NCBI GenBank assembly: GCA_009760855.2
Contig: WPIO01000148.1
Location: 350,001-414,000, forward strand
Origin: Cristatella mucedo
Lineage: Eukaryota > Bryozoa > Phylactolaemata > Cristatellidae
Direction: 5' to 3'
Length of the DNA stretch: 64,000 nt
Positions within the stretch are counted from its first letter, which is position 1, and each line of letters begins with the position of its first letter. The translations under genes were made by a program, and so were the position numbers. Under the pieces are notes generated by a model. It worked only from the letters and a program-made list of their open reading frames with translations, did not search any database and was not told where the DNA came from. Shown here in pieces: positions 26,306 through 36,456 of the stretch.

Positions 26306-26711
26306 ATTCACATATGGCTTTACATACAGAGGATGCATCATAGTGTAAACTGAATGAGATCCGTGGCGTGTGGTTAGACAATCAGAATTTCGTAATAATA
26401 GGTGATGATAGCATATATGTGTAGGAGAAAGTTTGGTCAAGTGTGTGACCCTTTATGTGAATGGTGTCATGCTCATGAGTCAAAAGAGAAAATGAGTCAG
26501 TCAGTGCACGAACACGTCGCTTAAGGCGTCAGATAAGTTATCGAAATGATTTTTAAAGTCCCCCATAATTAAGGAAAGATTGATTTCTTGCACCCAGAAT
26601 TGAAATAGGTCAGAGAAATCTGAGATAAATGAGGACTCGATACGTGCGGTGCGATACTCTACTGCCACCAATTTCGGCTTGCTGTCGGACGAACTCCAAA
26701 CAAGAGATTCG

Positions 26712-26876
26712 ACAGGAAAAGCCTGGAACTTACTCCCGACTAAAGTCACAACATCTCCCCTGACTTGAGGACATATAAAACAAGCTAAAAGCGCACATGT
26801 TTTCGTCAGCACTTAGTGAGTTCTTGTCACATGTCTTTTATGTGCTTATGCGTGCTGGTCTGTGCCTACTGCTACT
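26712..26876 (+). mobile_element. LINE-1 fragment
   Basis: aaagcctggaacttactccc, acatctcccctgacttga and tgtgcttatgcgtgctgg match the end of the LINE-1 ORF and the start of its 3' region; the tail is replaced by a SINE-B. Confidence 0.75.
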
Positions 26877-27062
26877 AGGTAATGCGGTTGCTTTCACGAC
26901 CTCGCTCCCAAGGTCGTGGGTTCGATTCCTGTGGTGGGCGATTCTTTATCGCCACTGCAAGCGGTGGTGATAGCCGTAAAGGCTCTTCTGTCACTATACA
27001 AAAAGAGGCTGTTTGTCGCTATACAAAAAGAGGCTGTTTAATCAGCTAGGATTTTTTTTTAT
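26877..27062 (+). mobile_element. SINE-B copy with duplicated tail segment
   Basis: aaggtcgtgggttcgattcc (B box GGTTCGATTCC), cgccactgcaagcggtggtg, ccgtaaaggctcttctgtca. The unit cactatacaaaaagaggctg is present nearly twice (27 bases apart) before the T-rich end. Confidence 0.88.
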
Positions 27063-27439
27063 ATTCACATGTCGATACTGAGCATTTCACCCTAAGTTCG
27101 GACCGCAGTGGACTCGCTGTAGTACGCCTCGCTGTGGCGCAACTGCCACCTCGTTCTTGGCTGTGTGGGAGCGTAACGCTAGTTTCTCAGGTGTCCATTT
27201 AATCCTAAGGAGCTGATGTACGGGTAGTTCCGGTCTGCATTCAATTAAACATTCCTCCGACGGGTAGCTCGTCTGGCAGCTCACCTTTTGGGGAATTGAA
27301 TCCCGGGGAATGGACACGAACTGCTCTCAGCAAGTTCTCAATACGAAACACCCACGCCGCGCGCAGGCAGCAGCCACGCCACGCCGCGAAACGGAAACGT
27401 AGCGCCGCCGCTCAACAAAAACACCGCGAAGGGAAACGG

Positions 27440-27536
27440 CAACGCCGCGCCGCCAAAGAGCAACGCCGCGCCGCCAAACAGCCGTGCCGCGCCGACAAAC
27501 AGCAACGCCGCGCCGCCAAACAGCAACGCCGCGCGA
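27440..27536. repeat. 21-base GC-rich minisatellite
   Basis: About 4.5 copies of a unit like caacgccgcgccgccaaac in Shal intron 25326-28292. The + strand frame reads a repeated QQRRAAK heptapeptide with no other coding support. Confidence 0.9.
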
Positions 27537-27642
27537 GAAACTAAAGCGCTACATGCCATTGTCCTTGGATTTACATTCACTTTTGGCACGCAGTTTGACC
27601 GGTACACATTCGCAGTCAACGGCGTTTATTCAACCCGCGGCT

Positions 27643-27733
27643 CTTAAAATAAATATAGTATTATTAGCACCTTAAAATAAATATAGCATTATGAGCACCT
27701 TAAAATAAATATAGCATTATTAGCATCTTAAAA
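27643..27733. repeat. 28-base tandem repeat containing AATAAA
   Basis: Three full copies and one partial copy of a unit starting cttaaaataaatatag; copies start at 27643, 27671, 27699 and 27727. The three full units carry AATAAA. Confidence 0.93.
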
Positions 27734-28292
27734 GAATCATTTCGTGCAGAAGGCGGTGCATCCGGCTTGCATTATCTGGAAAAGGGCGCGACACGTTCGC
27801 ACCTCGGTCAAAGTTCAACTCACACATTAGAGTTTCTGAACTCTCTGAGACTCTGCGGATTGGCTAGCTCGTCGCCTAATTCGAATGCCTCGGCCGACTA
27901 GTCGTGGAAATAGCGTCTCACGCCCTGGCGTCTCGAGCTCTGGCGAGCCGCCAGTCAATGCGCGAGCATCCCGCGATAAGTGCGCTAGTCCGTGGGCGAT
28001 TCAGCGATGCAGACACGTGCGCCCGCTTAGCGGTGGTCAGCTGACGGACGGCCCCTCCTCCTCCTCCTCCTCCGCGAAGGCTCACGCACGCGCCTGCGCG
28101 CGCGCGTACCGTACCTGCGGCACTCGCTCGGTCTGGCAAGTCGTTCGCTCCGATTCGTCGGCGTCGCGCGGCGTCCGTCGATCCTAAAGCCGCCACACGC
28201 TGTAGCTGTACTCTCCGCGGACTCGCCGCCGCTACAGCGCAATCCGCGCGCCCGCGAATCGCTGCACGACGGTCGCGCTTTCGCTCTTGCAG

Positions 28293-28565
28293 AGGAAGCG
28301 GCATGCAAAGAACCACATCATCGAGGAGGACGACGAGCTGAACGCCGTCAAAATAAACGACGGCGGAACTGCGTCAGTCTCGCCGCGAGCCAACAACAAC
28401 TATCACGGCAAGCTTGGCGCGCCTCCTGGCGGCGGCATGGCGGCTCTGCGACTACCGCAGAACGGCTCGAGGGACGGCAGGGATCGCCCGCACTATGCCG
28501 ACAGCAGCGACCGATCGCTCGACGTCGCCGTCGCGGGCAGCGCGGTGCGCATGTCCGCACTATGA
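28293..28565 (+). CDS. Shal: Shal/Kv4 potassium channel, terminal coding exon
   Basis: This is the last coding exon. The acceptor is cgctcttgcag (ending 28292). Phase 0 translation starts RKRHAKNHIIEEDDELNAVK, continues through a Gly/Asn/Arg-rich disordered region, and ends SAVRMSAL followed by TGA at 28563-28565. Kv4 channels characteristically end in VSAL or a close variant, a C-terminal ligand for PDZ-type partners. The matching SAL terminus here confirms both the exon and the end of the channel. The preceding intron (25326-28292) is about 3 kb. Codons are GC-rich and the exon lies inside a CpG-rich block. Confidence 0.88.
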   Translation, partial: RKRHAKNHIIEEDDELNAVKINDGGTASVSPRANNNYHGKLGAPPGGGMAALRLPQNGSRDGRDRPHYADSSDRSLDVAVAGSAVRMSAL

Positions 28566-28892
28566 CCGGCGGGCTTCCTCGACATTGACCCCGCCGACGC
28601 CGCAGCGGCGTCGGGGGTCAGAAGGGTGGCGCCTTCCATTTCGCATTTAGTGCACAGCTCCGCGCTCCTTGGAGAAAGGAGAGTTATCTAAGGATGCCAG
28701 TTTGGTTGAGCTCGTGCGCCGTGTCCTCCCTCTGCCAGTCGAGCGCCGCCCAGAGCGGCACATTCGCGTACCGCGCGTCGCTCTGCCTGGCTGGAGGGGA
28801 GCGAAGCACTGCCCGCCCCCTTCCTGCAACGCCCGCTTCTCGGTCAACTCTCTCGCAAAGGCGGTTCGGGGCGCAGAGTTCGGCGCAACGCT

Positions 28893-28987
<95 letters not shown>
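28893..28987 (+). repeat. (GCC)n trinucleotide repeat, about 31 units
   Basis: This is an uninterrupted CCG/GCC run of about 95 bases, 330 bases after the Shal stop codon. It is probably transcribed as part of the 3' UTR. It produces artificial poly-Ala, poly-Arg and poly-Gly frames on both strands. Confidence 0.95.
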
Positions 28988-28989
<2 letters not shown>

Positions 28990-29870
28990 GGCGTCGAATA
29001 GAGCCTAGCGCGCCGACTTCGTCTGTCCACAAAGTGCCATTCGGCGACTGCCGGTCGGCGCGTACTCTGCCTTTATTTACCGGCGCACAGCGCTCTGCGC
29101 CGGTCCGCGGCTGACGCCGAAAGCGAAAAACCCTCGACAGTCGCCGCAGGTCACTCAGCGGGTGACGCTCCGCAAGGCGCGTCGGGGTCAGAAAGCCGCC
29201 GGCCGGCTGCTGTGCAGCCAATCGGCGCTGCTCACCGCGCGGTTCGTGCGCAGGCTGTAGCGAGCCAGCGCTTTCCCGCGAAACTTGGCCGCTACTCCGA
29301 CCGCGTCCTTGACCGCTACCCCGGCATCAGCAGCAGACGAGCTTCGCCTCGCACGGTCCGAGCTTCCCGGCGGCGTTGCTGCGAGCGAATTTTCTCGCCA
29401 GCTCGCCGAGCCGAGCCTCTTCGACCGACCGACTGGTGGCGCGAGTTCGAGCAAAAAACGACGAGACGTCAGCAGCGTTGGCGGTGGCGGAGGAGGCGTT
29501 GCCTTCCAGTCAGGCGAAGCCAGCAGCGAGCCTGGCCCGGGCGCTGCGGACGCCTCGAGTGCCGCCGCCGCGTCAGCAGCGACCATCTCGCTGCAGCAGC
29601 AAGAGTCGAGCGCGGGAGGGAGGCGGCGCCGTAAATTTCTAGCGCTTGGAATTAATCGACAGGGCTGTTTAAATTTGCACGGTCCCTTCGCCGATTGCGC
29701 ACCTCCTCTTACACGGGCGCGGGTCGCAGAGCCCTAGAAGAGGCCGGACTCGACCGAGTGCACACTTTGTCCTGCCACCTTCACCCTGCCGCCTTTGTCA
29801 CCCACGGTGTACTGCTGTACTACGCACCGCACCGACATGCATTCGTGGGCTTGTGTATGCACTGAGTTTA

Positions 29871-29876
29871 AATAAA
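29871..29876 (+). promoter_or_regulatory. Candidate polyadenylation signal for Shal
   Basis: This is an AATAAA hexamer, the first one downstream of the Shal stop codon on the + strand, placed where the CpG-rich block gives way to AT-rich DNA. No transcript end could be verified. Confidence 0.4.
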
Positions 29877-30141
29877 TTCAACATTATTATCGGCGCGCGT
29901 GCGCTTTGGCAAGAAATGGGACCTGCGTTTTCCGGTGACGCAGAAGACGGCAAGCGTTCGCTGCAGCCGCACGTTGACATAGCGTCGCGGTGTCTGCAAG
30001 GACAGACATTGCTACAATACTACTCGACTCAGGTCGTACATTGCTAATTTTCTAAAGATATGGGTACATCAATTTAACGTGTATATATTTATATTTATGT
30101 ATACATATGTATGTGTGTATATATGTAATTAGATACGTATG

Positions 30142-30150
30142 CGCGCGTGC

Positions 30151-30226
<76 letters not shown>
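30142..30226. repeat. (GT)n microsatellite
   Basis: GC/GT run of about 85 bases. Confidence 0.96.
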
Positions 30227-30339
30227 CTGTATAAACGTACACAAATATAGAAACGTCGTTACGACCGTCCTGCTGTAAGACTGTTGCCGTTGGGCTAATT
30301 AGCATCAACTCTCCGCTGTGGAAAACGGACTCCTGCTGG

Positions 30340-30497
30340 TTGCTGATTTGCTGGCGAAAGGCTGATTGAACAGCCTCATTCGTGAAGTAGCCGCTGTCGG
30401 CGCCGCTTTTAATGAGCAATACAGAATCGCCCACTGCCGAGCTTGAACCGAAGACCTGGGTCGTGAGAGTGAGCACCTCATCCGTTGGCTAAGACAG
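30340..30497 (-). mobile_element. SINE-B copy, diverged
   Basis: gattgaacagcctcattcgt, atcgcccactgccgagct and tggctaagac are reverse complements of the tail, body and A box. Confidence 0.6.
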
Positions 30498-30639
30498 AAG
30501 CTACGGGATTTGCTGCTCCTGGCAGTCTTCAGCCGTTTGAGCCCTCATGTTCTGCGTTTGCTTGCGATCTAAAGCCAATGGCATTGAGCTGAAGGACGTA
30601 CAATAATTATCGGGGTATGCAAAAAGTAATACTAATACT

Positions 30640-31445
30640 AAAAATAAAATATTTATATAGCGCCATCAGAGAACTTGATCTCGCAGGTACTTTACATTTG
30701 CTGCAAAGGAAGCATGATCGAATAGTTAATGGTAGTATGCTCAATGTCAACGAGCATAACATGGTCAGGGGTGACATTCATAGGCTCAGCTCGCAAATAC
30801 GGTTAGTGGCAGTATGCACGGTGTCGGCACGCATAAGCATACAAAGGATGAATTGCATGGACCCACTAAATGCTGTGATAACAGGTGCGCTTTTAGCTTG
30901 TTTTTAAATGCCGTCAAGTCGGGAGATGTTGTCATGTTAGTCGGGAGTAAGCTCCAGGCTTTGGATGCATACGAATTGAAGGCACGGTCTTCAAGGAATT
31001 TGAGGTTAGTACGAGGTGTAAGTAAGCACGATTCGATTCAGAAAAGCGGGTGGTAAGATGCTTAGCCTAGTGGGACAGTAGATCTGATTGGCAGGCTGGA
31101 GCCAAAGAATGAATGGACCTAAAAGCGAGTGATAGAACCTTGAAGTCGATGCGCTGCTTGGCTGGAAGTGAGTGCAGGCAGGCGAGAAGTGGCGTGATGT
31201 GGCAACTACGACGCTCACAACAGACAAGCATAGCTGCAGAGTTTTGCACCAGCTGTCTGCGACTGATTACACAGGCCGGTAGACCAGAAAGCAGTGAGTT
31301 GCAGAAGTCATGACGGGATGTCACAAACGCATGGACTAATTTAGATGCAGTATCCCTATCTAAACAAGCCACAATTTTAGAAATGTCATGTAGCTGAAAG
31401 TAGGCAGACTTGATTGCGAAGCTGATGTGGTCGTCTTGTATCTAT
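30640..31445 (-). mobile_element. LINE-1 copy, 3' part (outer element of a nest)
   Basis: Contains the complete 3' region (gcgccatcagagaacttgat, tttacatttgctgcaaagga) and the C-terminal RT coding segment in minus orientation (RHDFCNSLLSGLPA in 31067-31372). It is interrupted at about 31445 and resumes at about 31962. Confidence 0.88.
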
Positions 31446-31960
31446 TTGTCGCTCACTTTTAGGTCACTTCATTGTTTGGCTCCAGCCTATCTCTCAGATC
31501 TACTCCCCCACCAGGCCAAGCACCGTACCACCCGCTTTTCGGAATCCAACAGTCTACCAATACCTCGCACAAACCTCACATCCTTTGGAGACCGTGCATT
31601 TAGTTCGTATGCTCTCAAAGCTTCGAACTCCCTCCCGACTTGCGTCAGAACATCCCCTGACTTGACCAAATTTAAAAAGAACTTAAAAATAGACCTATTT
31701 AGGATAGCATTTAGTGGGCCCTCTGATTCGTCCTTCGTGTGCTTATGCATGCTGACACTGTGCATGCTGCTACTAACCACATTTTCATGCTGACCCTGTG
31801 CATGTCACCCCTAACCACGTTGTTCATTTTGTTTATCAAGGAAGATATTACTCACGTTTCAATCGAACTTCCCTTTGCAGCAAATGTAAAGTGCCTAGGA
31901 AGAGATTGAGTTCTATGAGGGCACTTTATCAAGTGCATTATTATTATTATTATTATTGTA
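31446..31960 (+). mobile_element. LINE-1 copy inserted into another LINE-1
   Basis: Starts at ttgtcgctcacttttaggtc and codes SLTFRSLHCLAPAYLSDLLP, NSLPIPRTNLTSFGDRAFSS and the C-terminus; ends with gattgagttctatgagggca and a TTATTA tail at about 31957. Confidence 0.88.
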
Positions 31961-31961
31961 A

Positions 31962-32160
31962 TGGAAGGTCACTTTGAAACAGGACACCTAGATCTCGTGC
32001 ATATTCAACAGAAGATATGCTGGCTGAGCCGATTTTGAGCGGCAGGTTTTCCAATTTCTGAATCACACCTGATTTGCCCATAACTAGTCACTTGGTTTTA
32101 TAATCATTCAATTTAAGACAGTGGATATATGTTGATAGAAAACTACTCAGTCATTCAATT
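31962..32160 (-). mobile_element. LINE-1 copy, 5' remainder of the outer element
   Basis: ggtcactttgaaacaggaca, cctagatctcgtgcatattc and aatttctgaatcacacctga align with 39600-39720 of the long LINE-1 copy, continuing where the 30640-31445 segment stopped. Confidence 0.85.
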
Positions 32161-32162
32161 TA

Positions 32163-32163
32163 T

Positions 32164-32235
<72 letters not shown>
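32163..32235. repeat. (CT)n(AT)n compound microsatellite
   Basis: CT run to about 32190, then TA run. Confidence 0.95.
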
Positions 32236-32237
<2 letters not shown>

Positions 32238-32766
32238 CGAGCGTTGCCCTACTCTTAAATAACTAACCGGGACGATGGGGGCAAGAGCCTGGTGGTTTGA
32301 ACCAGGCACCGTGGGCCGTTACGGTAAGGAATTAGTGCCGTCACTCGACCGCCAGATGAGCTGCTTGCCGAGCAACCCTGTCCAGCTTGAATGCCGAAAC
32401 GGCTCCCGACGATTCTTTTGTGGACCGAGGTATGGCCGAGGCTGACAGGCCAGCCGACATCGATGAGCCGCTCCTGCGGATAGCCGGCCGATGCTGCTGG
32501 CCGAAATACCACAGCTCGCCATTGAGCCCCTTCCGGCTCGCGTTGAGCCCTTCCCGTCTCGCCTCGCTGCTGCGCCGTCTGGCTCACTGCTCGAGGACGA
32601 AGGCATTTTCCCACCGAGCAGTTCTTGTGCGCCCTAAAAAGTTGAGCCTGGCTGGCGCTGTGCTACAGGACTGCGTGTATACTTTTTGCGAGTTCTCCTT
32701 TTTCGCGACGACTGCTCTTTGTGTTTTTTACACAGGTAAACTTTCTGTTCTGCTCGTCATACTTAC

Positions 32767-32989
32767 TTGTCTCCTTCTCTGGCGATTCCAATGGACTTGG
32801 CACCTTTGTGAACACGACGCCATACTCTTCGTGAACCATAAGCAGTCGACCGCCTGCGTTCGTTGTGCAGTGAACGTGCAACGTTTGCTGAATAGGAGTC
32901 GTAAAATCGAATTCGTCGGACTTCTCATTCCGATTTGCAGTAGCTGAACTGTTCACTGCGCTTGCATCATTTCCGGTCACCTTTCCCAT
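32767..32989 (-). CDS. Candidate first coding exon of an unidentified minus-strand gene
   Basis: On the minus strand an ATG in a good context (A at -3, G at +4) opens a 74-codon frame starting MGKVTGNDASAVNSS and continuing through FDFTTPIQQTLHVHC and GGRLLMVHEEYGVVFTKVP. It ends ESPEKET plus one base at a consensus donor gtaagt (plus-strand 32761-32766). The composition is protein-like, and the antisense frame is hydrophobic, as expected of a shadow. I do not recognise the protein. The LLMVHEEYGVVF run looks like a first beta-propeller strand (Nup214-like N-termini have this style), but that is weak. No following exon was found to the left. Confidence 0.35.
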
Positions 32990-35299
32990 TGTCCCAGTGA
33001 ACTTGTCTTTCTTTCTCTTGTGTGCTTTCCCCTCCCCCCCCCCGCTTAGTTTCGCATGATTTAGTGCCTGCTATCAACCAGGCATTATACTAAAAAGTGA
33101 CCTTGAGCTCGGTTGCGCGTTTGCATGCTTGTCTAAGTACGAAGGTTTGCTTACAGTTAACTCTCGATCTTAGCGCGATTTGTAAATAGCGACCGAATAA
33201 AGATTTGGTTCTCTTAGGACGCTATAGAATACAGGAGACTGATCACCATGATTATTATACTCTTAACGTATAGCGGAATGTCCAGAACATGCAGAGGGGT
33301 TCCACATGCTCAGGGCCAGCCCTAGCGCACAACTGACTAACTATCGCTCCGGATCGCTTTTTTAATTGGTCTCATCGGTAGATAATGATGTCCGGCTCCT
33401 AATTACTACAATTAATTAACTGCTAACGATCTCCAGGAGTGTCATAATCTGGCTGACTTGGCATGCCAACCTTCCGCTGCCTCCTCTCTGTAAATTAAGG
33501 CCATCTTCGGCCAAAATAATGTAAAAAACCTAACTTATCCCTCTACGGTAGGTGTTAACTTTCGGCTTTATCACCTCTACAGGCTCTAGCATTAATTGCT
33601 ACGCAGGATTTTCAGGCGCCTTCTTAATGGCTAGCTGTAGTTCTTGGCGCACTGTCTTGATCGTCACCACCGATTGAGCTGGGCCTCTATGTAGCGTCTA
33701 AATCGCCTGTTTTACTGGAACTCAAGTCGCCGCCGTTTCACTTGGCCGAGACCAGCGAACCTCGACTAATCAGCAGCAGTTGCCGGCAGCGACCCAGGCG
33801 GCGTCGGGTTGCGGTGTTGACCCCGGTCGATGGTGCCTATTGCAGTAGAATGCACGAGAACACAGGTGCGCGATCGCGCGAAATTGTATGGGTGCACTTG
33901 AGCGATAGTCTAATGTAATAAGCTATCCAAGTTGGAGCTTCGGGCAGCCGATTTCTGGTGGTTTTGCTGTTGATTTGTGTGAATTGCGGTAGTGGCTAGC
34001 GTCTTAGCAGCCTATATGCATAATAGCGAAATAGCGTGGACTTTGGTGGGTTCATCATAACGAGCGTGTACTAAAATATTCACTCTATAGTTGAGCTTCG
34101 CGCGACCGATTTGCTGTCGATTTTCGCTTTTTAATTAGAGTGATTGCCGTGCATTGCTCGTTTGGGCTGGCTACGTGTGAGCGGCAGGCTACAGAAAATA
34201 GCTTCGCTGTTGCAGTAGAGTATTACAGCGAAGGCATTTATTTTAGAGCACTTTGGTGGCCGCCAGTAGGGCCTCGTGCGTCTCGCCTGCGACCGGTGTG
34301 CTAGTGGCTAGGCCGCAGCAACCACACAAGTGTCATTCTGTGGACAGTGTATAGCTACTCCGAGGGAATCAAGCTGGGCCAGGGAAAACGGTCGCCAGTG
34401 ATTTTATGCGATTGATTTTGATTGGGACGACTGTTCGGCGGTCGCTCGCCTGGCCATGCTTAGCAAGAAGAGGTAATATGGCAGGGACAGAAGCGAGTCC
34501 GCATTTCCATCCTGGCGAAGTTTCTACTGGCCTTTGAAATTTCTTGTTACTTTTTAAAGAGTTATCGAGAGAGTTTTTCTCCGCACGGGTTGCCGGAAGG
34601 TGCTCTAGCGGCCGGCACAAGTCGTCGGCGGCGGCGGCTTGCTGGGGATTGTACTTGTGGGGCTTGTACTCGCCGCCGCTCGTATTATGGACTGTCTTCG
34701 CCCTTTCAGGGCGCTGCCGACCAGATCAGCGAGATTAGCAAAGTAGCTTCGGCCGTAGCACCCGTGGCCCTGCCTGTTAGCAGTCGAGTAAGGTCCGATG
34801 GGGAAGAGGGAAACGGGAAGCATGAGAGGGTGTGGGACAGAGGCACACTCAGAAAGAGAGAGAGAGAGAGGGAGGGAGGGAGAGATTGAAAGTCAGTTTG
34901 AAGAGTACGATGTGGAACGAAGAGAGAAAGTGAGTGTGGAGGGTGAGTGTGACAAGAGTCACAGGAAAGTGAGCAATCAAGACAGCTGTGTCGACAATGC
35001 AGGCAGCCAAACTAGTGTATTGTTGAATCAAAAATCGTCTCGCTTAGCTGAATTTTGCAGAGTAGCTCGTGTACTTGACTCTCTTCTTTTACCGTGTGAG
35101 TGACATTGGATCAACACGCGGTTGATTTGAATGTGTAGCACAGCTGATGGCTAGATTAGCAGCTGCCATGATCACGTGTCACGAGAGCTTAGACCCTCTC
35201 TTGTCAAGGAAGGGGAAGGCGGAGCTGTGCACGTAGGTGAGCTCGTGCTGGATTTTCAGCATGTGCAAGATGCCGGCCTGAGTAGCCGAGGTAAAGTAA
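32990..35299. other. Gene-poor stretch upstream of the PRMT exons
   Basis: No repeat of the main families apart from a SINE-A tail. 33700-34850 is moderately GC-rich. It is the likely place for the promoter and first exon of the PRMT gene and, if real, of the minus-strand gene starting at 32989. No splice-compatible first exon was proven. Confidence 0.4.
33188..33236 (+). mobile_element. SINE-A tail fragment
   Basis: gaataaagatttggttctct and taggacgctatagaata resemble the SINE-A tail; no tRNA head is visible. Confidence 0.4.
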
Positions 35300-35462
35300 A
35301 GGTTGGCTGATTTAGCAGCCTCTTTTGTGTAGCAGTAGAAGAGGAGCCGAAAGGGCTATCACTACCTCTCTCGAATTGAGCGTTATGGGATTGCCCACTT
35401 GCAGGATTTGGACCTGTGGGTCGTGAATCGCTAGTGCCTTGCCCCTGGGCATGACCCGAGGT
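35300..35462 (-). mobile_element. SINE-B copy
   Basis: ggctgatttagcagcctctt, gattgcccacttgcaggatt and cttgcccctgggc are reverse complements of the SINE-B tail, body and head. Confidence 0.7.
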
Positions 35463-35639
35463 CAAAGGTTATTGCTGCCTGGCCGTGGGGAACTGTCGAG
35501 TCGGTATGAAGCCTCTGTTTAAACCCCTCCCACAAGCAGGGCTCGCCAATCTGGCGGCTGCAGTAAATGGCTGCTGCTGTGGCAATTATCACAAGAGAAC
35601 ATGCACGAGTGTACGGTACAGCTTACTTACGTTACGCCT

Positions 35640-35802
35640 GAATCCTAGCCCAGGATTACGATGCTTGCACTTCGCGACCAGGGTTGTGGGTTTGAGCGCA
35701 GCAGGAAATCCTCGATTGCCTACTGGAAGTGAAATGACTGCCTCTAATGCTTGTCTTATCCAAAATACAGAAATGTTGCTGTTGAATCAGCCGAGCTTTA
35801 CC
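35640..35802 (+). mobile_element. SINE-B copy, diverged
   Basis: cagggttgtgggtttgagcg (B box region) and tgttgaatcagccgagcttt (tail). Confidence 0.55.
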
Positions 35803-36105
35803 TTTTTCTGATGGCATTATCCCCTGACTTGACCACATTTAAAAGGAAACTAAAACACATCTATTTATCGCAGCATTTAATGGATCCGTGTGATTCACTT
35901 TTATGCTTGCTGACACTACATGCTGCCACTAACCACAGTTGCATGCTGACCCTGTGCATGTCAGCCCTAACCATGTTGTTCATGTTGTCATTGAGCATAC
36001 TACCACTGATCGTGCTTCCTTTGCAGCAAATGTAAAGTGCCTAGAAAGAGATTGAGTTATCCGAGGGCACAATAACAAATATGTTAGTTGTTATTATTAT
36101 TATTG
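35803..36105 (+). mobile_element. LINE-1 3' end
   Basis: atcccctgacttgaccacat, tgctgccactaaccacagtt, cagcaaatgtaaagtgccta, gagattgagttatccgaggg and a TTATTA tail. It ends about 190 bases before the first PRMT exon. Confidence 0.85.
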
Positions 36106-36300
36106 TGGGTTGCCTACGTCTGCAGAAGTTGCTCCTCATGTAGCACAGGTCTGACAGTGAGCCCTTCGAGGAAGTGCTCGAATTTCTTCATTGTATTGCA
36201 AGCCTTCCTTAGCACCCTTCTGCTGCCAGCTCCTTAAAGATGGCATTGGCCAGACAGGTTACTTTTCTACTGATATTTTATGTCTGTTTCATAGGCTCAG

Positions 36301-36456
36301 GCAATCCCATGAATCGAGTGACAGCGACTCCAAACTGCAGGAGTGCTCGGTCGCTCATTCAAGCAGCCACGACCCTCCAGCAGCTGGCGGAGCAAGTCTC
36401 GTGACGGATTATGAAGCCAATCAGGCTGGCCTGCACAGCGACGCTGGCTATTTTAA
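36301..36456 (+). CDS. PRMT6: PRMT6-like arginine methyltransferase, N-terminal exon
   Basis: This is the first recognisable exon of a type I protein arginine N-methyltransferase. The frame reads RQSHESSDSDSK, a Ser/Asp-rich variable tail, and ends LHSDAGYF plus two bases of a Lys codon. Donor is TTTAA|gtaagc at 36457. The GYFK end runs directly into SYEDLHLH of the next exon, the conserved start of the PRMT core (Y-Y-x-x-Y-x-D in PRMT6). The acceptor could be 36299-36300 (ctcag) or 36293-36294 (catag); both keep the phase. The exon with the start codon was not found and probably lies in 33.0-36.2 kb. Family enzymes methylate arginines on histones and RNA-binding proteins in the nucleus. Confidence 0.75.

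Larger units (their letters stand above)
25326..28292 (+). other. Shal intron, 3.0 kb
   Basis: gtgagc...ttgcag. Contains SINE-B, LINE-1, the 21-base minisatellite and the 28-base AATAAA repeat; CG-rich from about 27880. Confidence 0.8.
28566..29876 (+). other. Probable 3' UTR of the Shal gene, CpG-rich
   Basis: After the Shal stop the first AATAAA hexamer on the + strand is at 29871-29876 (within gtttaaataaattc), giving a plausible 1.3 kb untranslated region. The stretch is unusually rich in CG dinucleotides and includes a (GCC)n block at 28893-28987. Long open frames on both strands here are low-complexity by-products of the high GC content. The region could instead be a CpG island with an unrecognised promoter. 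Confidence 0.5.

Noticed and set aside
26877-27062. SINE-B tail derived from LINE-2
   Set aside because: Only ctatacaaa and a few bases are common, not enough to claim a partnership.
28647-29030. Poly-Ala, poly-Arg and poly-Gly frames
   Set aside because: They come from the (GCC)n block; no start, splice or homology support.
29285-29737. 150-codon Ala/Ser-rich + frame after Shal
   Set aside because: Low-complexity, overlaps equally long frames on the other strand, expected from GC-rich DNA.
32387-32947. 186-codon + frame with hydrophobic stretches
   Set aside because: The hydrophobic part is antisense to a more protein-like minus exon; the rest has no motif.
34798-35103. MGKRETGSM... frame as first PRMT exon
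   Set aside because: Its possible donors are in phase 0 or 1, whereas phase 2 is needed to join 36295/36301; part is a GA-rich tract.
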